From assembly GCA_040381035.1 (NCBI GenBank), contig JBEIHY010000019.1:1-48055 (forward strand): DNA of 48,055 nt, in the 5' to 3' direction. Of the stretch, positions 44,475 through 48,055 are shown one piece after another. The position numbers and the translations under genes were made by a program. The notes under the pieces were generated by a model. That model searched no databases, was not told the DNA's origin, and was given only the letters and a program-made list of their open reading frames with translations. Every line of letters begins with the position of its first letter. Position 1 is the stretch's first letter. This DNA comes from REEB506 sp040381035. Its GTDB lineage: Bacteria > Pseudomonadota > Alphaproteobacteria > Caulobacterales > Aquidulcibacteraceae.

Positions 44475-45233
44475 CTATGCAGCGATGACAGTACGGGTGC
44501 CCTTGCCGCTCAAAACGGCGCCAAGTTCGCCCTTGGAATGAATCGAAAACACCACGATCGGGATGCGATTGTCGCGCATCAGAGTGACCGCGGAAGCGTC
44601 CATGACGCGCAAATCCTGCACCAACACGTCCTGATAGGAGAGCTGCTCATAGCGCTTGGCGTCGGGGTTCTTGCGCGGATCGCTGTCATAAACGCCATCG
44701 ACCCCGGTGCCCTTGAGCAGCGCGTCGCAATTCATCTCGGCGGCGCGCAAAGCGGCGGCGGTGTCGGTGGTGAAGAACGGGCTGCCAATGCCGGCGGCGA
44801 AAATGACGATCCGGCCCTTCTCCATGTGACGCACGGCGCGGCGGCGAATATAAGGTTCGCACACCGCTTCCATCGGGATCGCCGAACACACCCGCGTCGG
44901 GTAGCCGATATTCTCGAGCGCATTCTGCATCGCCAGCGCGTTCATCACGGTTGCGAGCATCCCCATATAATCGGCGCTTGCCCGCTCCATGCCTTTGGCT
45001 GCGCCCTGCAGGCCGCGAAAAATATTACCGCCGCCGATCACCAGGCACACTTCCACGCCCTGATCGACCGCCTCGCCGACCTCTTTGGCCATGCGCGCGC
45101 AGACATCCACATCGATGCCATATTGGCCAGCGCCCATCAGCGCCTCGCCGGAGATTTTCAGAAGCACACGCTTGTACGGCCCGTCCGGGATCGGCCGGTC
45201 ACGCTTGGAAAGCGGTTCGGGATTGGTGGTCAT
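44475..45233 (-). CDS. pyrH: UMP kinase
   Basis: A 252-residue amino-acid-kinase-fold enzyme phosphorylating UMP. Family motifs are L-K-I-S-G-E-A-L near residue 25, I-G-G-G-N-I-F-R-G near residue 66, and G-T-G-V-D-G-V-Y-D-S-D-P near residue 175. The UDP it makes feeds UTP and hence PyrG, encoded elsewhere in the window. It follows tsf after a 77-base gap, and frr starts 14 bases after its stop. Confidence 0.97.
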   Translation of the reverse strand: MTTNPEPLSKRDRPIPDGPYKRVLLKISGEALMGAGQYGIDVDVCARMAKEVGEAVDQGVEVCLVIGGGNIFRGLQGAAKGMERASADYMGMLATVMNALAMQNALENIGYPTRVCSAIPMEAVCEPYIRRRAVRHMEKGRIVIFAAGIGSPFFTTDTAAALRAAEMNCDALLKGTGVDGVYDSDPRKNPDAKRYEQLSYQDVLVQDLRVMDASAVTLMRDNRIPIVVFSIHSKGELGAVLSGKGTRTVIAA

Positions 45234-45310
45234 GGGGGCGGCCTGTCGCTGATTTGGCCCGCTTTTACGCGGCCCAAAGCATCAGCGCCAGTCCGCCCCG
45301 GTTGAAACCG

Positions 45311-46258
45311 TCACGATTTGGTCATCGCGGCCACTTCGGCGGCGAAATCGTCCTTCGGCTTTTCAACGCCGTCGCCGAGCTGATAGCGCAGGAACGCCGC
45401 CAGCTTGATCGGCGCGCCGACATCTTTTTCCGCCGCCTTGACCGCCGCTTCCACAGTCAGGTCAGGGTTATGGACGAACTTCTGCTTCAGCAGCACGATG
45501 TCTTCCAAGATCTTGCGCAGCTTGCCGTTCACCGCCCCATCGAGGACGTTTTGCGGCTTACCGGCCAGCTTGGGATCTTCCTTCACCTGCTCCAGAATGA
45601 TTGCCTTTTCGCGCTCGATGCGGTCGGCGGGCACTTCGGCTTCCGTCAAGGCCGCCGGCGCGGTCGCCGCGATATGCATCGCAATCTTGCGGCCGATCTC
45701 GTCCAAGGCCGGGCCGGGCTTGGACGATTCCAGCGCCACCAAAACGCCAATGCGGCCAGCACCCTCAACCGTTTGGTTGTGGATATAGCTGACCACCGCG
45801 CCTTCGGCAGTGAGATAGCCGGTGCGGCGCAGCGTCATGTTCTCGCCGATCGTGGCGATCAGGCGGGTGATCTGATCCTGCACTAGGCCATCGCCATCCG
45901 GCGCGCGGCTGGCGAGCGTCTTGGCCAGGTCGCCATGAGCGTCGAGCGCGATTTTCGCGAACGCCAGGGCGGCCTTCTGGAAGCCCTCATTGCGCGCAAC
46001 GAAATCGGTTTCGCTGTTGAACTCGATGATGGCGCCGCGGGCATGACCGCCATCCTTGGCGACCGCAATCGCAACCAGCCCTTCGGCGGCGGCGCGGTCA
46101 GCCTTTTTAGCGGCTTTCGACAAGCCCTTGGCTCGCAGCCAATCGATGGACGCTTCCAGGTCGCCGTTGTTTTCTGCAAGCGCCTTCTTGCAGTCCATCA
46201 TGCCAACGCCGGTCTTTTCGCGCAGCTCTTTCACGAGCGCGGCGGACACTTCGGCCAT
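45311..46258 (-). CDS. tsf: Elongation factor Ts
   Basis: Guanine-nucleotide exchange factor for EF-Tu, 315 residues, a typical alphaproteobacterial length. The N-terminal UBA-like domain carries T-G-V-G-M-M-D-C-K-K-A-L near residue 16, and the core contains E-F-N-S-E-T-D-F-V-A-R-N. A strong AAGGAG ribosome-binding site sits seven bases before the ATG. It is cotranscribed with rpsB, 22 bases upstream. Confidence 0.97.
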   Translation of the reverse strand: MAEVSAALVKELREKTGVGMMDCKKALAENNGDLEASIDWLRAKGLSKAAKKADRAAAEGLVAIAVAKDGGHARGAIIEFNSETDFVARNEGFQKAALAFAKIALDAHGDLAKTLASRAPDGDGLVQDQITRLIATIGENMTLRRTGYLTAEGAVVSYIHNQTVEGAGRIGVLVALESSKPGPALDEIGRKIAMHIAATAPAALTEAEVPADRIEREKAIILEQVKEDPKLAGKPQNVLDGAVNGKLRKILEDIVLLKQKFVHNPDLTVEAAVKAAEKDVGAPIKLAAFLRYQLGDGVEKPKDDFAAEVAAMTKS

Positions 46259-46280
46259 GTGATGCTCCTTTTAAATAACT

Positions 46281-47069
46281 TCAGTTCACTTCGCCACCGG
46301 CCGCTTCACGCTCAACCGCGGCCAGCACCGGATCGGCCAGCGGCGCTTCGGAAGCGCCGATATCCACGCCCGACGACACCTGCCCTTGCGTCAAGCCGTC
46401 CAGCACCGCGTCCGCGATCAGATCGCAATAGAGCTGGATCGCGCGCGCGGCGTCGTCATTGCCCGGGATCGGGAAGGTGACTTCATCGGGATCGCAGTTG
46501 CTGTCGACCACGGCGACCACGGGGATACCCAGCTTGCGGGCTTCCTGGATCGCAATCGCTTCCTTGTTGGTGTCGATCACGAACATCAGGTCCGGGATGC
46601 CGCCCATATTGGAGATGCCGCCCAGCGAACGGTCGAGCTTGTCGCGCTCGCGCGTTAGCGTCAGCAGCTCCTTCTTGGTCCGGCCCTGGCCCTCGCCGCT
46701 GGTCACTTCTTGCAGCTCGCGCAAGCGCGCAATCGACTTCGACACCGTCTGCCAATTGGTCATGGTGCCGCCCAGCCAGCGGTGATTGACGTAATATTGC
46801 GCGCAGCGCTTGGCCGCACCCGCGATCACGTCGCTAGCCTGGCGCTTGGTGCCGACAAACAAAATGCGCCCGCCCGAAGCGGCCACCTCACGCACCTTCA
46901 CCAGCGCCTGATGCAACAGCGGCACGGTCTGGGAAAGGTCAATGATATGAATGTTTTGGCGCACGCCGAAAATGTATTTGTCCATCTTCGGGTTCCAGCG
47001 GTGGGTCTGATGGCCGAAATGGGCGCTGGCTTCGAGCAATTGGCGCATGGAAACGTCTGGCAGAGCCAT
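46281..47069 (-). CDS. rpsB: 30S ribosomal protein S2
   Basis: A 262-residue ribosomal protein, somewhat longer than the 241-residue E. coli protein because of an acidic C-terminal tail after about residue 225. The signature M-R-Q-L-L-E-A-S-A-H-F-G-H-Q is near residue 8, and F-V-I-D-T-N-K-E follows in the second half. I place the start at the ATG at 47069 (MALPDVSM), which is the usual family start; the frame continues to 47084. It heads the long operon that runs to lpxB. Confidence 0.97.
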   Translation of the reverse strand: MALPDVSMRQLLEASAHFGHQTHRWNPKMDKYIFGVRQNIHIIDLSQTVPLLHQALVKVREVAASGGRILFVGTKRQASDVIAGAAKRCAQYYVNHRWLGGTMTNWQTVSKSIARLRELQEVTSGEGQGRTKKELLTLTRERDKLDRSLGGISNMGGIPDLMFVIDTNKEAIAIQEARKLGIPVVAVVDSNCDPDEVTFPIPGNDDAARAIQLYCDLIADAVLDGLTQGQVSSGVDIGASEAPLADPVLAAVEREAAGGEVN

Positions 47070-47346
47070 GATTATTGTCCTCAAGTCCGGTTAAGCCGCC
47101 GCGGGAAGGGGTGAGCAATAGCCCACACCGGACAAGCCCGCCTCGGCGCTCGCGCACTTCGACAGTCCAATCCCGCGTGTGTGATGTCGGCGCAATTAGG
47201 GGATCAGTGAGGTATTTGCAAGCGGGGCTTGGGGACGCCACAGGGTAATCGCTTCGGATTAACGGCGTCGGCCTGTGAGCGGCTAGGGGAGTCCCCGGAC
47301 GCCCGAACCGTGATTCACTGGATGCTCCGTTGCCGCGAGGCGTTCC
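47070..47346. other. rpsB leader and gap before the insertion sequences
   Basis: About 277 bases without a gene. The minus-strand half is the rpsB promoter and untranslated leader. In many bacteria S2 represses its own message through such a leader, but I cannot point to a specific fold here. The right half may contain the left end of the ISAs1-like element; I could not define its terminal repeat. Confidence 0.4.
47193..47221 (-). promoter_or_regulatory. Candidate rpsB promoter
   Basis: On the minus strand TTGCAA (47221-47216) and TAATTG (47198-47193) are separated by 17 bases, a reasonable sigma-70-type pair. Transcription from here would give an untranslated leader of about 120 bases before rpsB. 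The -10 match is only moderate. Confidence 0.4.
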
Positions 47347-47727
47347 ATGTCCGGTTCTGTTGGTTTTCTTGATCATTTCACCGCGCTTGAGGATCCGCGC
47401 CAGTCTTGGCGGGTGGTCTATCCCTTGCCCGAGATCCTGCTGGTTTTCCTCTGCGCAACGCTTTCGGGGATGGGGGACTTCACCGAAATGTCGCTGTGGG
47501 GCCGCGAGCGACTGGCCCTCCTGCGGCGCTTTCTGCCGTTAGAGCGCGGCGTGCCTTCGCATGATGCGCTGAACGACATCGTCAATGGCCTCGACGGCGA
47601 GCAGTTCAAAGCGTGCTTCACCCCCTGGGTGGAAACGCTCAGGGATGACGATCCCGAGATTGTCGCGATCGACGCCAAGACCTCGCGTCGCACCCATGCA
47701 CGGGCCAAGGGCGTCGGCCCGTGCATC
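47347..47727 (+). pseudogene. ISAs1-family transposase, 5' part only
   Basis: About 127 codons of a transposase of the ISAs1 (H-repeat-associated) family: F-L-D-H-F-T-A-L-E-D-P-R-Q at the N-terminus, I-L-L-V-F-L-C-A-T-L-S-G near residue 30, S-H-D-A-L-N-D near residue 80, and I-V-A-I-D-A-K-T-S-R-R near residue 108, which holds the first catalytic aspartate (D-G-K-T in many members). Homology stops after K-G-V-G-P, where the next element begins. Full-length members are about 370 residues, so roughly two thirds are missing from this position. The rest may lie beyond the IS256 element, outside the window. Confidence 0.8.
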
Positions 47728-48055
47728 GGGTCTATCGGAAATTTCAAGTACCGGGCTTCATACTGCGATCTCAGAAGGATTCGCATGCCCCAACGCAAAG
47801 CGCCCCACATTCGAGGCGCCATTCTCGACCAGTTGCTGGCGGGTGGAGAGGCCAAAGACGCCTTCGGGCGCGACGGCTTGCTCGACAGCTTGAAGAAAGC
47901 CCTCGCCGAGCGATCGCTGAATGCGGAGATGGATCATCATCTGCGCGCCGGCGAGCCTGACGGGGCAACCAATTCGCGCAATGGTTTCGGCGCCAAAACC
48001 GTCCTTACCGACAGCGGGAAAATCGAGCTTGAAATTCCTCGCGACCGGTTGGCGC
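47728..48055 (+). mobile_element. IS256-family insertion sequence, left part (continues past the window)
   Basis: The change from ISAs1-like to IS256-like coding sense falls at about 47727/47728, where G-G-G-T-C-T-A-T-C-G-G begins. This looks like the start of the element, followed by a 57-base leader and its transposase gene. The right end, inverted repeat and target duplication lie outside the window, so the boundary is approximate by a few bases. Confidence 0.65.
47785..48055 (+). CDS. IS256-family (mutator-type) transposase, N-terminal part
   Basis: The first 90 residues of an IS256-family transposase. Landmarks are L-L-D-S-L-K-K-A-L-A-E-R-S-L-N-A-E-M-D, then H-H-L and R-N-G-F-G-A-K-T-V-L-T and I-E-L-E-I-P-R-D-R, all characteristic of the N-terminal half of this family. 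The catalytic DDE residues come later and are beyond the window. AGAAGGA lies seven bases upstream of the ATG at 47785. The same frame is open upstream through the ISAs1 fragment, which I regard as coincidence. Confidence 0.88.
   Translation, partial: MPQRKAPHIRGAILDQLLAGGEAKDAFGRDGLLDSLKKALAERSLNAEMDHHLRAGEPDGATNSRNGFGAKTVLTDSGKIELEIPRDRLA

Noticed and set aside
1..48055. CRISPR arrays, rRNA genes, phage genes, riboswitches
   Set aside because: Reading through both strands I saw no regularly spaced repeats, no rRNA-like sequence, no phage structural genes and no convincing riboswitch fold.

Overview
The window is 48 kb of chromosome from a GC-rich alphaproteobacterium. The gene order (rpsB-tsf-pyrH-frr-uppS-cdsA-dxr-rseP-bamA-skp-lpxD-fabZ-lpxA-lpxI-lpxB, then gltA, gltX, comEC, lexA, trpCDGE, a PpiD-type chaperone, tpiA, secG, pyrG) is the kind of conserved block seen in Caulobacterales and relatives. 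The organism is Gram-negative (BamA, lipid A synthesis). A GAAC-N7-GAAC box before lexA fits the alphaproteobacterial SOS motif. I cannot name a genus from sequence alone.

Layout. 1-1908 looks accessory: the first codons of what is probably a transposase at the left edge, a lone DUF4143-type ATPase, and sequence with no recognisable gene. It abuts the 3' end of a tRNA-Glu gene. 1909-12744 is mixed metabolism: a COQ10/RatA-like START protein and lipoyl synthase (lipA), a stand-alone acyl-ACP/acyl-CoA ligase, dihydrolipoyl dehydrogenase, a MarC membrane protein, a six-helix membrane protein of unknown role, a lipoprotein M3 peptidase, a small gene that seems frameshifted, and a lone acetolactate-synthase-like TPP enzyme. 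12867-17741 is a four-gene surface-polysaccharide cluster (priming glycosylphosphotransferase, flippase, two family 2 glycosyltransferases) with overlapping junctions. 17738-26745 holds pyrG, secG and tpiA on the minus strand, then ppiD-trpE-trpG-trpD-trpC on the plus strand. lexA follows with its own SOS box. comEC is wrecked. gltX and gltA are intact. 32195-47069 is a long minus-strand superoperon running from translation (rpsB, tsf, frr) through nucleotide and isoprenoid supply (pyrH, uppS, dxr), phospholipid CDP-activation (cdsA) and envelope proteolysis/assembly (rseP, bamA, skp) to lipid A (lpxD, fabZ, lpxA, lpxI, lpxB). 47347 to the end is a nested insertion: an ISAs1-family transposase cut by the left end of an IS256-family element.

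How the genes work together. The large minus-strand block couples protein synthesis to envelope growth: BamA and Skp deliver outer-membrane proteins, the Lpx enzymes with FabZ make lipid A, and UppS and Dxr feed undecaprenyl phosphate. That same carrier is the likely acceptor for the priming enzyme of the polysaccharide cluster. LipA and LpdA serve lipoyl-dependent dehydrogenases whose other subunits are not here.

Most of the window is ordinary, well-conserved housekeeping DNA. The parts worth a second look are the multiply broken comEC, the frameshifted small gene at 10.5-10.9 kb, the compact polysaccharide cluster, the tRNA-Glu boundary, the long Pro/Ala tail on SecG, and the nested insertion sequences at the right end. 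I found no convincing new multi-gene system.
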